Assembly: GCF_031180975.1 (NCBI RefSeq)
Contig: NZ_JAPSLI010000003.1
Coordinates: forward strand, 1 to 64,000
Source: Microbacterium sp.
GTDB lineage: Bacteria; Actinomycetota; Actinomycetes; Actinomycetales; Microbacteriaceae
Direction of reading: 5' to 3'
DNA: 64,000 nt
Positions 54,774 through 63,051 of the stretch are shown here, one piece after another. The notes under the pieces are model-generated. The model was not told where the DNA came from, made no database searches, and saw nothing but the letters and a program-made list of their open reading frames with translations. The translations under genes were made by a program, and so were the position numbers. The number at the start of each line of letters is the position of its first letter. Position 1 is the first letter of the stretch.

Positions 54774-55792
54774 CTAAGCGCAGCCACCGGAACCCCGGCC
54801 ACACCCACCACGACCACGGCCTCGACAACGATCACGACGCCCACCCTCGCGGCATCGCCGGCGTGCTGCACCACATCTTCGTGCCGCACAGCCACGACGC
54901 CGCCGACGCGATCGACGATGCGCTCGAAGCCCACACCGAGGGCGTCCGCGCCCTGAAGATCAGCCTCGTCATCATGCTGGCCACCACCCTCGCGCAAGCC
55001 GTGATCGTCGCGTTCTCGGGGTCCGTCGCGCTGCTCGCGGACACGATCCACAACTTCTCCGACGCGCTCACCGCGGTGCCGCTGTGGGTCGCCTTCGTGC
55101 TGTCGCGGCGGGCGCCGACGCGCCGGTACACCTACGGGTTCGCCCGCGCCGAAGACCTCGCCGGGCTGTTCATCGTCCTGATGATCGCCCTCTCCGCCGC
55201 CGTCGCGGCCTGGCAGGCGGTCGAGCGCATCCTCGACCCGCGGCCCATCTCACACCTCGGCTGGGTGATCGCGGCAGGATGCATCGGGTTCCTCGGCAAC
55301 GAGATCGTCGCCGTGTACCGCATCCGTGTCGGCCGCCGGATCGGCTCGGCGGCGCTCGTCGCCGACGGCGTGCACGCCCGCACCGACGGCTTCACCTCCC
55401 TCGCCGTGGTGCTCGGCGGCATCGGTGTCCTGCTCGGCTTCCCCCTGGCCGACCCCATCGTGGGGCTCCTCATCTCCGCCATGATCGTCGTGCTGCTGAT
55501 CGGCACCATCCGCTCCGTGGGGCGCCGCCTCATGGACGGCATCGAACCCGAGCTCGTCGACTGGGCAGAGCACGCGCTGCAGCACGTTCCGGAGATCGTC
55601 TCCGTCGACCGCGTGCGCCTGCGCTGGGTGGGACACCGCCTGCACGGCGATGCCGTGGTGCGGGTGCCGGACGTCACCCTCGCCGAGGCCGACCGGATCG
55701 CCGCCGCCGCGGCGGCATCCGTCAGACGCCATCTGCCGAACGTCGACGACCTGCTGGTGCGGATGACGACGGGGGAGGACCGGTCGTCCTGA
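54770..55792 (+). CDS. Cation diffusion facilitator (zinc efflux) transporter
   Basis: 340 aa. The His-rich N-terminus (HTHHDHGLDNDHDAHP) is followed by six membrane helices. Metal-site motifs are ADTIHNFSDAL (helix 2, HNFSD) and ADGVHARTDGFTS (helix 5, HxxxD), giving the tetrahedral zinc site. The C-terminal cytoplasmic domain is VPEIVSVDRVRLRWVGHRLH. A proton-driven Zn2+/Cd2+/Co2+ exporter controlled by the preceding ArsR. Confidence 0.94.
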   Translation: MTKRSHRNPGHTHHDHGLDNDHDAHPRGIAGVLHHIFVPHSHDAADAIDDALEAHTEGVRALKISLVIMLATTLAQAVIVAFSGSVALLADTIHNFSDALTAVPLWVAFVLSRRAPTRRYTYGFARAEDLAGLFIVLMIALSAAVAAWQAVERILDPRPISHLGWVIAAGCIGFLGNEIVAVYRIRVGRRIGSAALVADGVHARTDGFTSLAVVLGGIGVLLGFPLADPIVGLLISAMIVVLLIGTIRSVGRRLMDGIEPELVDWAEHALQHVPEIVSVDRVRLRWVGHRLHGDAVVRVPDVTLAEADRIAAAAAASVRRHLPNVDDLLVRMTTGEDRSS

Positions 55793-55826
55793 TCGCCGGC
55801 GCGGCGAAACCCTGCAGCGCAATGGA

Positions 55827-55876
55827 CCGGCACCCGCGGCGGCCCGGCGCCCGCGGCGGCCCGGCACCCGCGGCGG
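55827..55876. repeat. 17-bp GC-rich tandem repeat, 3 copies
   Basis: CCGGCRCCCGCGGCGGC at 55827-55843, 55844-55860 and 55861-55876 (last copy one base short). It lies in the 206-bp gap after the CDF gene; no function seen. Confidence 0.75.
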
Positions 55877-55934
55877 ACTCTGCCGGATCCGGTCGTCCCC
55901 GTCAAGCCCGTTCACCCGGGCCGACGCCCCCGCA

Positions 55935-55940
55935 TACGCT
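55935..55940 (+). promoter_or_regulatory. -10 element (TACGCT) for the iron redox enzyme gene
   Basis: TANNNT match 58 nt before ATG 55999. The regulon palindrome is not present at the expected distance. Confidence 0.35.
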
Positions 55941-55998
55941 CCGAGTGGCCGCGATCGGCTGAGCGAGGGCCAGCAGCGGCGGCCGGAACGGATGCGAG

Positions 55999-57111
55999 AT
56001 GACACTGACGACCACGGACGCAATCGACGAGCGCGCAGGCCGGCCGGCTCACGGCTTCGCCGAGCCGCCCTTCCACGCCCGCGGCCCGGTGAGCGCGCAG
56101 CTGCTCACGGCGCTGCGCCGGCCGATCGCCGAGGCGGGCGACACCCTGTCGGGGTTCGCCGACGCCGTCACCGCGGCGGTCGCGGAGTGCCAGGACATCG
56201 TCCGCGACGACGACCTGCAGCTCACCCTGCTGATCCTGCACGGCCTGCACTACGGCGGGGTGGTGGACGCAGACGAGGACTGGGAGTGGCACCCGGTGAC
56301 GGTCGCCGCACGCGTCGAGATCGAGCGGGCCTTCGAGCAGCACCTGCGGGAGCAGATCGGCGAGGTGCCGCTGCCCGACGCGGACGCCGAGTCGGTGGCA
56401 TCCGCTCTGTTCGAGCTCACCAAGCCCACGCCCGGGCCGAGCGTGTCGCGCTTCGTGGCGAAGAAGGCGACCGACGAGCAGGTGCGCGAGTACGTCGTGC
56501 TGCGCTCGGTCTACACCCTGAAGGAGGCCGATGCGCAGACGTGGAGCATCCCGCGCCTCGAGGGCCGCGCGAAGGCCGCCATGGTCGAGATCCAGGCCGA
56601 CGAGTACGGCGGCGGCCGCCCCGACCGCATGCACTCGGCGATCTTCGCGCGCACCATGCGCGAGCTCGGTCTCGACGACACCTACGGCGCGTACCTCGAC
56701 GCCGTCCCCGCCCTCACGATCGCGTCGTTCACGATGATGACCATGTTCGGGCTGAACCGGCGGTTGCGCGGCGCGAGCGCCGGTCACTACGCGGCGTACG
56801 AGATGACCTCGTCGATCCCGAACAAGTTCCTCGGCGACGGGTTCCGGCGCCTGGGCTATGGACCCGAGGTGACCGACTACTTCGACGAGCACGTCGAGGC
56901 GGACGCCGTGCACGAGCAGATCGCCGGCCGCGACCTCGCCGGCGGCATCGCCGAGCAGGAGCCCTCGCTGCTGGCGGACGTCATCTTCGGCGCCCGCGCG
57001 TCGATGCTCGTCGACGGCTGGGCGGCCGACCACACCCTCGAGGAGTGGACCGCCGGCCGGTCCGCCCTCCGCACCCCGATCGCAGCGGTCGGCGAGACGG
57101 GACTGCGCTGA
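55999..57111 (+). CDS. Iron-containing redox enzyme (heme-oxygenase-like diiron fold)
   Basis: 370 aa, all-helical. Candidate iron ligands are in EIQADEYGGGRPDRMHS and DYFDEHVEADAVHEQ (E/D/H-rich helices). Such HDO-fold proteins carry out varied oxidations, for example of amino acids or fatty acids; the substrate here is unknown. The stop overlaps the CDGSH gene by 1 nt, so an electron-transfer pair is likely. Confidence 0.85.
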   Translation: MTLTTTDAIDERAGRPAHGFAEPPFHARGPVSAQLLTALRRPIAEAGDTLSGFADAVTAAVAECQDIVRDDDLQLTLLILHGLHYGGVVDADEDWEWHPVTVAARVEIERAFEQHLREQIGEVPLPDADAESVASALFELTKPTPGPSVSRFVAKKATDEQVREYVVLRSVYTLKEADAQTWSIPRLEGRAKAAMVEIQADEYGGGRPDRMHSAIFARTMRELGLDDTYGAYLDAVPALTIASFTMMTMFGLNRRLRGASAGHYAAYEMTSSIPNKFLGDGFRRLGYGPEVTDYFDEHVEADAVHEQIAGRDLAGGIAEQEPSLLADVIFGARASMLVDGWAADHTLEEWTAGRSALRTPIAAVGETGLR

Positions 57112-57302
57112 TGGGCGACACGCAGATCGTGGCCTGCACGGACGGGCCGCTGCTGGTGCGAGGCGACTTCGACCTGGTCTCGGCGACCGGTGAGCCGGTC
57201 GAGCGCACCCGCCGCACCGTGGCGCTCTGCCGGTGCGGGGTCTCGGCGATCAAGCCCTTCTGCGACGGCACCCACAAGCTGGTCGGGTTCCGCACCGGCT
57301 GA
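57111..57302 (+). CDS. CDGSH iron-sulfur protein
   Basis: 63 aa. CRCGVSAIKPFCDGTH provides the three Cys and one His of a CDGSH [2Fe-2S] cluster. It is a compact single-CDGSH form. Translational coupling to the diiron protein suggests it is its electron donor (inference). Confidence 0.93.
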   Translation: MGDTQIVACTDGPLLVRGDFDLVSATGEPVERTRRTVALCRCGVSAIKPFCDGTHKLVGFRTG

Positions 57303-57326
57303 CTGCGGCGCGTCCGCCCCCGGCCG

Positions 57327-57332
57327 TACGAT
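57327..57332 (+). promoter_or_regulatory. -10 element (TACGAT) for the DUF3533-like gene
   Basis: Ends 6 nt before ATG 57339; leaderless pattern. Confidence 0.5.
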
Positions 57333-57338
57333 GAGCGC

Positions 57339-58626
57339 ATGAGCACGGCGTACCGGCGGTGGTTCGCATCGCTGCATCCGTCACTGCAGCTGGTGCTGCT
57401 GCAGCTGTGGATGCCGTTGTTCTTCATCGTGATGTTCTGCGTCTGCTACATCGCGGCGTTCCACGCCCCGGCTCCGCACGACGTCCCGATCGGCGTCGTG
57501 GGGGACGCCCCGCAGGCAGACGAGGCGATCGATCAGGCCATCGGCGGGTCGGCGGTGGTCACCCGCTTCGACGACGCCGACGACGCGCGCCGGGCCGTGC
57601 TGCGCGGCGACGTCGCAGCGGCGTACGACCCGGCCGAGCCCGCGCTTCTCGTCGCCACCGCGCACCAGGCGCAGGCGGGCGACGCTGCTGCAGCGGATGC
57701 TGCTGCCCGCACTCACCGTCGACGGCGAGGCACCAGCGGTGCAGGAGCTCGCCCCACTCCCGCCGCACGACGCTTTCGGGATGACCCCGATGTACCTCAT
57801 GCTCGCGTGGTGCATCGGCGGCTACATGACGGCCATGTTCATCGGCCTGATGGGCGGCCCGCTCGGCCACCGCACCCGTCTCGCCGTCATCATCAGCCTC
57901 GGGCTCGGCATCTCGCTGGTCACCAACCTGCTCGCCGGACCTGTCATCGGCGCGGTCTCCGGGCATTTCTGGCCTCTCATGCTGATGGCGTGGGGATGGA
58001 TCGTCGCCATCGGTCTCGCCGTGAATGGGCTCAGCTACTTCTTCGGACGCTTCATCGCACTGCCGTCCATGGTGATCTTCGTGTTCCTGTCCGTGCCGGC
58101 CTCCGGCGCGGCCTACCCGCCATGGATGATGCCGGAGCCGTTCGCCTGGCTGAATCACGTCGTGGTCGGCAGCGGCATCACCGAGATGATCAAGCACGAG
58201 GTGTACGCGGTCGGCCCCAGCCACAGCCGGGGGCTGATCATGATGGCCTGCTACGCCGTGGCCGGTCTGTTGCTCATGCTGATCGGCAAGCCGTACTGGG
58301 AGACGCGCCGAGCGCGCCGGGTCGTCGCGGGCCGCACCACGATGTTCATCGACGCGCAGAAGGCGAACCGCGACTTCCTCACGGCGGAGCGCAGCAGGAT
58401 CCTCGCCCAGCACTCCCTGGAGGCCACCGAGACCGGCACGATCCGCCCCCTCGACCTGGAGGCCGAGGAACGGCGGGAGAACGCCCGTCGAGCTTTCGAG
58501 AACGAAACGGATGGCGGGGAGGCGGTGCTCGGAGCGCCCGGCGGCATCGAGCACAACGGCATCGACGACATCGACCCCCGGTTCGGCGATGAACGTCGTG
58601 ACCGCCGCGACGGGCCCGACCGGTGA
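57339..58626 (+). pseudogene. DUF3533/YhgE-like membrane protein, frameshifted
   Basis: ATG 57339 opens with a helix (LQLWMPLFFIVMFCVCYIAA) and a soluble domain VPIGVVGDAPQADEAIDQAI. After ALLVATAHQAQAG, near 57681, the frame shifts by one and continues TLLQRMLLPALTVDGEAP, then LAPLPPHDAFGM and five or six membrane helices (MYLMLAWCIGGYMTAMFIGL). Removing one G restores a protein of about 428 aa. Related proteins are ABC-2-like permeases of unknown cargo. The second frame alone (310 aa) could start at ATG 57697. Confidence 0.65.
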
Positions 58627-58627
58627 G

Positions 58628-59314
58628 TCAGCCGCGCGCCCTCGCCACGACGATCCCACGCTGCGAGGTGGGGAACCGGTCCAGCATGGCGCGCAGCTCG
58701 GCGGCATCCACGTCGGCGCCGAACGCCTCCGCGCCCGGCTCGAGCATGATGCCGGATGCCAGTGGCCCCGCCACCACCGGATCGAAGCCCAGATCGTCGA
58801 CCAGTCGCGCGACGGCGGCCAGCGCATCAGGGTCGTCGCCGGCTATCGCGATCGCCTTGCGCCCCGGCGCGGCGTGCGGGCGCGCCTCGTCCTCGAGATC
58901 CTGATAGCCCATGTGGTTGAACGCCTTCACCACTCGCGACTGCGGCAGGAACCGCTGCACGAGCTCGCTGGTCGACGTGCGCGGATCGTCGAACTCGGGA
59001 CGGATGCCGTCGGCCGCCCACCAGTAGTTCATCGCGTCGATCACGATCCGGCCGCGGAGCTGCTCCACGGGGATCTCGCGGTGTCGGCTCAGCGGGAGGG
59101 CCAGCAGCACGGCATCCGACCGCTCGGCGGCCTCCACGGCGCTCACCGCGATGCCGCCGACCGCGGCGACTCGCCGCGAGATCGGCGCCGGATCGCCGGA
59201 ACGCGCGACGAACACCCGGTACCCCGCTTCGGCGGCGAGCCGCGCCAGCACGAGGCCCGCTCGCCCCGCCCCGAGGATGCCGAGGGTGCGGATGCGATCC
59301 GCCGAGTCGGTCAC
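58628..59314 (-). CDS. NADPH-dependent F420 reductase-family protein
   Basis: 228 aa from GTG 59314. Rossmann motif LGILGAGRAGLVLARLAAEA, with IVIDAMNYWW and VKAFNHMGYQDLEDEA, typical of F420H2:NADP oxidoreductase-like proteins. It lies 1 bp from the convergent DUF3533-like gene and overlaps the macro-domain gene by 4 nt. Confidence 0.87.
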   Translation of the reverse strand: MTDSADRIRTLGILGAGRAGLVLARLAAEAGYRVFVARSGDPAPISRRVAAVGGIAVSAVEAAERSDAVLLALPLSRHREIPVEQLRGRIVIDAMNYWWAADGIRPEFDDPRTSTSELVQRFLPQSRVVKAFNHMGYQDLEDEARPHAAPGRKAIAIAGDDPDALAAVARLVDDLGFDPVVAGPLASGIMLEPGAEAFGADVDAAELRAMLDRFPTSQRGIVVARARG

Positions 59315-59820
59315 CACGCCCCCTCGCGCAGCTCGCGCTCGATCGCCGCGTGGATCGGCGGCTCCCTGGCGACCAGTCGCACCTCGGCGACGTCGGTGTC
59401 CGCCGCGAGAATCGTGCGCACGGCGGTCGCGATCGCGTCGTCCAGCGGCCACGCGTAGATGCCGGCGCTGATCAACGGGAACGCGATGCTGCGGGCGCCC
59501 AGCTCGTCGGCCACCTGCAGGGAGCGCCGGTAGCAGGACTCCAGCAGGCTCCTGACGCGCTCGCCGGCGGCGTGGTTCGGTCCCACGGTGTGGATCACCC
59601 ACCGTGCGGGAAGGTCGCCGGCGGTGGTCCAGCCCGCGTCGCCGGTGGCGAGCCCGTCCGGGAAGCGGCGGATGCAGTCCGCGAGCACCTCGGGGCCGCC
59701 GACCCGGTGGATCGCACCGTCGACGCCACCACCACCGCGCATCCGGCGGTTCGCGGCATTGACGACGGCGTCCACCTCCTGCGCGGTGATGTCGCCGAGA
59801 ACCGCGTGCACGACAGCCAT
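59311..59820 (-). CDS. Macro-domain ADP-ribose-processing protein
   Basis: 169 aa from ATG 59820. The MacroD-type loop is VDAVVNAANRRMRGGGGVDG with AIHRVGGPEV, and the second loop is GARSIAFPLISAGIYAWP. It would hydrolyse O-acetyl-ADP-ribose or remove mono-ADP-ribose from proteins. It is in an operon with the F420-type reductase. Confidence 0.93.
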   Translation of the reverse strand: MAVVHAVLGDITAQEVDAVVNAANRRMRGGGGVDGAIHRVGGPEVLADCIRRFPDGLATGDAGWTTAGDLPARWVIHTVGPNHAAGERVRSLLESCYRRSLQVADELGARSIAFPLISAGIYAWPLDDAIATAVRTILAADTDVAEVRLVAREPPIHAAIERELREGAW

Positions 59821-59920
59821 CCCGCCATTCTGACCGCAGCACAGAAATCCCGCATCCCCCTGGCTTTCGGTGGGGAGGTGCGGGTATACCAGAGGACATC
59901 CGACCAGAAAGGAACCCCTC

Positions 59921-60518
59921 ATGCCCCACCGCATCGGATACCTCGTCGGGAGTCTCGCCAGCGACTCCATCAACCGGGTCCTGGCGAACGCGCTCGTTCA
60001 CCTCGCGCCCGACAGCCTCGAGCTGCAGGATCTCGATCCGCGAACTTCCGCTGTACAACCGCGATGACGAGATGTCGCCGGTGCCGGCGGTGACGGCGTT
60101 CAAACAGGCCGTGGAGCAGTCCGACGGGCTGCTGTTCGTGTCGCCGGAGTACAACCGGTCGATCCCCGGAGCGCTCAAGAACGCCATCGACTGGGGATCC
60201 CGCCCCTGGGGCCAGAACTCGTTCGCGCGCAAGCCCACCGGCATCATCGGAGCGTCGGTCGGCGCGATCGGCACCGCCGTCATGCAGTCGTCGATGCGCA
60301 GCGTGCTCAGCTTCCTCGACGCGCCGCAGCTGAACGCGCCCGAGGCGTACATCACGTTCAAGCCGGAGATCTACGGCGAGGACGGCTCGGTCAAGGACCC
60401 GAGCACCGAGAAGTTCCTGCGCCACTACATGGACGAGTACGCCGCGTTCGTGGAGCGCGTGCTCTCGGCCACGCTGCCGGGCCACATGGGTGACTCCGAC
60501 CCGGACACCATGCACTGA
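59921..60518 (+). pseudogene. NADPH-dependent FMN reductase, frameshifted
   Basis: ATG 59921 with AAAGGA upstream. First frame HRIGYLVGSLASDSINRVLA and LAPDSLELQDL. One extra base near 60035 breaks the frame, and the next frame gives IRELPLYNRDDEMSPVPAVT, then LLFVSPEYNRSIPGALKNAI (FMN loop) to a stop at 60518. The whole would be about 198 aa, a chromate/azo-reductase-type flavoprotein. Confidence 0.72.
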
Positions 60519-60522
60519 CGAC

Positions 60523-61159
60523 ATGGACCGGCCCGGCGCGCAGCAGTGGGTCCCCGAGGCCGGGGGCCTGCGCGCCCTGCGGGACGCGGCACAACGAGTG
60601 CCGCGGGTGCGAGCTGTGGCAGGACGCCACTCAAGTGGTGTTCTCCCGCGGCTCCCGCCGGGCTCGGCTCATGCTCGTCGGCGAGCAGCCCGGCGACAAG
60701 GAGGACCTCGCCGGCGAACCCTTCGTCGGGCCCGCCGGGCGGGTGCTCGCCGACGCCATGGACCGAGCCGGCATTCCGAGGGACGACGTCTACCTCACCA
60801 ACGCCGTCAAGCACTTCCGCTTCGAGCGGCGCGGCAAGCGCCGCATCCACGAGAAGCCGGGCGTGGCGCACATCGAGGCGTGCCACCCCTGGTTGGACGC
60901 CGAACTGGCGCTCGTCCGCCCGCGGGTGATCGTGGCGCTCGGCGCGACCGCCGCACGCGCCGTGCTCGGCCGCACCGTGAAGATCGGCGAGGTGCGCGAC
61001 GACGTGCTGGAGTCGCCCGACCCGTCGGGTGCGCCGGTGGTCGTGACCGTGCACCCCTCGAGTCTGTTGCGGATCCCCGACGAGGCGGACCGTGCGGACG
61101 CGCTCCAGAGGTTCACCGCCGACCTCCGCCGGGCAGGGCAGCTGGCGCACGCGCGATGA
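60523..61159 (+). pseudogene. UdgX-type uracil-DNA glycosylase, frameshifted near N-terminus
   Basis: ATG 60523 opens DRPGAQQWVPEAGGLRALRD. An extra base near 60588 shifts the frame, which continues HNECRGCELWQDATQVVFS (two cluster Cys), GEQPGDKEDLAGEPFVGPAG (motif A) and the UdgX hallmark KRRIHEKPG, then VTVHPSSLLR (motif B). UdgX has a [4Fe-4S] cluster and binds covalently to uracil sites through the His of KRRIH. A shorter protein from GTG 60635 would lack the first cluster Cys pair. Confidence 0.8.
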
Positions 61160-61166
61160 TGGAGGC

Positions 61167-61667
61167 GTGACCACCGCACTGCTGCTGCTCGCCGACACGC
61201 ACGTCCCGGCGCGTGCCCGCCGCCTTCCCGACGCCGTGCTGGATGCCGTGGATGCAGCCGACCTCGTCGTGCACGCCGGCGACTGGATCGATCTGGCCAC
61301 ACTCGACGTGCTCGAGGCGCGTGCGCGCCGGCTGGTGGGCGTACACGGCAACAACGACGGGACGGATCTGCGCGGCCGACTGCCGGAGGTCGCACGGCTG
61401 ACGGTGGAAGGACTGCGGATGGCGGTCGTCCACGAGACCGGACCCGCCCGTGGCCGGGAACAGCGCATGGATGCCGCGTTCCCTGATACCGACGTCCTGG
61501 TGTTCGGGCATTCGCACATCCCGTGGGACTCGGTGACTCCGGCGGGGATGCGGTTGCTGAATCCGGGTTCGCCGACGGACCGGCGGCGCCAGCCCGTCTG
61601 CACGATGATGACCGTGACCGTCGACGGGAGGCGCATCGTGCCGCGGCTGATCCCGGTCGAACGCTGA
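61167..61667 (+). CDS. YfcE/MJ0936-type metallophosphoesterase
   Basis: 166 aa from GTG 61167. The metal-site motifs are LLADTHVPARA (D-x-H), VVHAGDWID (GD), GVHGNND (GNxx) and LVFGHSHIPW (GHSH). Probably a manganese phosphodiesterase; substrate unknown. GATGAT 6 nt upstream could make it leaderless. Confidence 0.92.
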   Translation: MTTALLLLADTHVPARARRLPDAVLDAVDAADLVVHAGDWIDLATLDVLEARARRLVGVHGNNDGTDLRGRLPEVARLTVEGLRMAVVHETGPARGREQRMDAAFPDTDVLVFGHSHIPWDSVTPAGMRLLNPGSPTDRRRQPVCTMMTVTVDGRRIVPRLIPVER

Positions 61668-61703
61668 CGCCGGGCCTGGCGGGCGGATGCCGGCGGCGAC
61701 GCG

Positions 61704-61961
61704 TCAGTGATCGCGGAGCATCTTGATCAGCTCGGCCTTCCGCTTGCCCGAATATCCTTCCAGACCGAGCTCCTTGGCGCGCTTGCGCAGCTCGTCGACC
61801 GTCCAGTCGTCGTAGGAGCCGGACTCGCCTCCGCGCTTGCCCACTTTCGAGCGTCCGTCGCGGGCGGCGGCGTTCGAGATGCGGGCGGCCTTCTCCTTGG
61901 ACGCGCCCTCATCGCGCAGCTTCTCGTACAGCTTCTCGTCCTTCAACTCCGGCTGCGGCAT
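61704..61961 (-). CDS. Small Rho-N/SAP-like protein (DUF7218-like)
   Basis: 85 aa; GAGGAGGT before ATG 61961. The N-terminal half is DEKLYEKLRDEGASKEKAAR with ISNAAARDG. The C-terminal half is WTVDELRKRAKELGLEGYSG then KRKAELIKMLRD, a helix-extended-helix nucleic-acid-binding motif. Common in actinobacteria; role unknown. Confidence 0.88.
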   Translation of the reverse strand: MPQPELKDEKLYEKLRDEGASKEKAARISNAAARDGRSKVGKRGGESGSYDDWTVDELRKRAKELGLEGYSGKRKAELIKMLRDH

Positions 61962-62071
61962 GGTGACCTCCTCAGGAAACCCTGGCGGCGCGCCGGGCGC
62001 GCCGCACTTCCCGCACAGTACGTCCGTTCACCGCCGACGGTGGACGGCCTTGACAGGCCGCGCCCGCCCTC

Positions 62072-62599
62072 CTATGCGCGGGGATACGTCACCGAGCCGT
62101 CCGCGCCGAACGTCGCCTCGGGCGTCGGGGTGGCCGGGACGACCCTTCCTCCCGGCATGAGGTGCAGCACCTCCTCGCCGGCTGCCAGCAGGTGGTCGGC
62201 GATGATCCGCCGGTGGCAGCGCCACCACACGGCCTCCGCGCACATGATCGCTGTGCGTCGGCCCTTCCCGCCCTCGCGCAGCGCCGTCACGCCGGCGCGG
62301 AACTCGCCCGACAGCGCGTAGTCGGCGTAGTTATGGAAGCTGCGGTTGCGCCAGGCGCCGTTGACAGCGGGGTCGACTTCGACGGCGCGCCCGCGCAGCC
62401 CGCCCAGCTCTGCGATCCGCTCGTACTGCACCCCGGCGTCCGGCAGCTCGACCGACAGCACGGTGTCGTCGAACTGCGGATTCCTGCGCGATCCGGGCAT
62501 CTTGCGCACGTCCACGAGGCGGTCCACCCCGGCATCCGTCAGCAGCGTCACGAACTCCGCCAGCGCGTGGTCCGAGTGCCCCACGGTGAGGAAGGTCAT
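62072..62599 (-). CDS. DUF488 family protein
   Basis: 175 aa from ATG 62599. Typical DUF488 start FLTVGHSDHALAEFVTLLTD, RLVDVRKMPGSRRNPQFDDT, and the Cys motif TAIMCAEAVWWRCHRRIIAD. Function unknown in general; possibly nucleic-acid related. It overlaps the glycosylase gene by 4 nt. Confidence 0.92.
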   Translation of the reverse strand: MTFLTVGHSDHALAEFVTLLTDAGVDRLVDVRKMPGSRRNPQFDDTVLSVELPDAGVQYERIAELGGLRGRAVEVDPAVNGAWRNRSFHNYADYALSGEFRAGVTALREGGKGRRTAIMCAEAVWWRCHRRIIADHLLAAGEEVLHLMPGGRVVPATPTPEATFGADGSVTYPRA

Positions 62600-63051
62600 G
62601 TGCTCGGTCCGCCCTCCGGCATCCGCGCCCGCTCCCAGGATTCGATGGGGCCGGGCACCACGTGGAACAGCGGATGCGGGGTCGGCACGTCGAGCCGCCA
62701 CCGCTCGGCGACGTCAGGGCTGCGGACCGCGAGCCGCGCACCGAGGTGGGCCCATTCCAGGGCGAGCTGGCCCTCGGTGACCGCGAGCTCGGCGGCGGAC
62801 GTCCCGGGCCGGATCACGCGCGTGCGATCGAAGCGATAACCGCGCGCGTCGGCTTCGTCGGCCAGTGCGCTCAGATACGCGCCGATCGCGGCGACGGGAT
62901 CCGGCTGCGCACGGAAGCGCTCCAGCTGCGGGTGATGCCGGTAGCCCCGGGTGCGCTCGGCGAGCACGGCCTGCGCGAGCAGGCTCTCGCGCCAGCAGGC
63001 GACCAGACCGATCCGGTCGAGCTGGCCGGGGTGCAGCGACCAGATCCTCAT
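62596..63051 (-). CDS. Pyrimidine-dimer DNA glycosylase-like protein
   Basis: 151 aa from ATG 63051. MRIWSLHPGQLDRIGLVACW with RESLLAQAVL, and HHPQLERFRAQPDPVAAIGA, match the bacterial T4 endonuclease V-like family (DUF1722-type annotation varies). It may cut DNA at UV photoproducts. It overlaps the MMPL stop by 4 nt and DUF488 downstream, forming a three-gene operon. Confidence 0.8.
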   Translation of the reverse strand: MRIWSLHPGQLDRIGLVACWRESLLAQAVLAERTRGYRHHPQLERFRAQPDPVAAIGAYLSALADEADARGYRFDRTRVIRPGTSAAELAVTEGQLALEWAHLGARLAVRSPDVAERWRLDVPTPHPLFHVVPGPIESWERARMPEGGPST

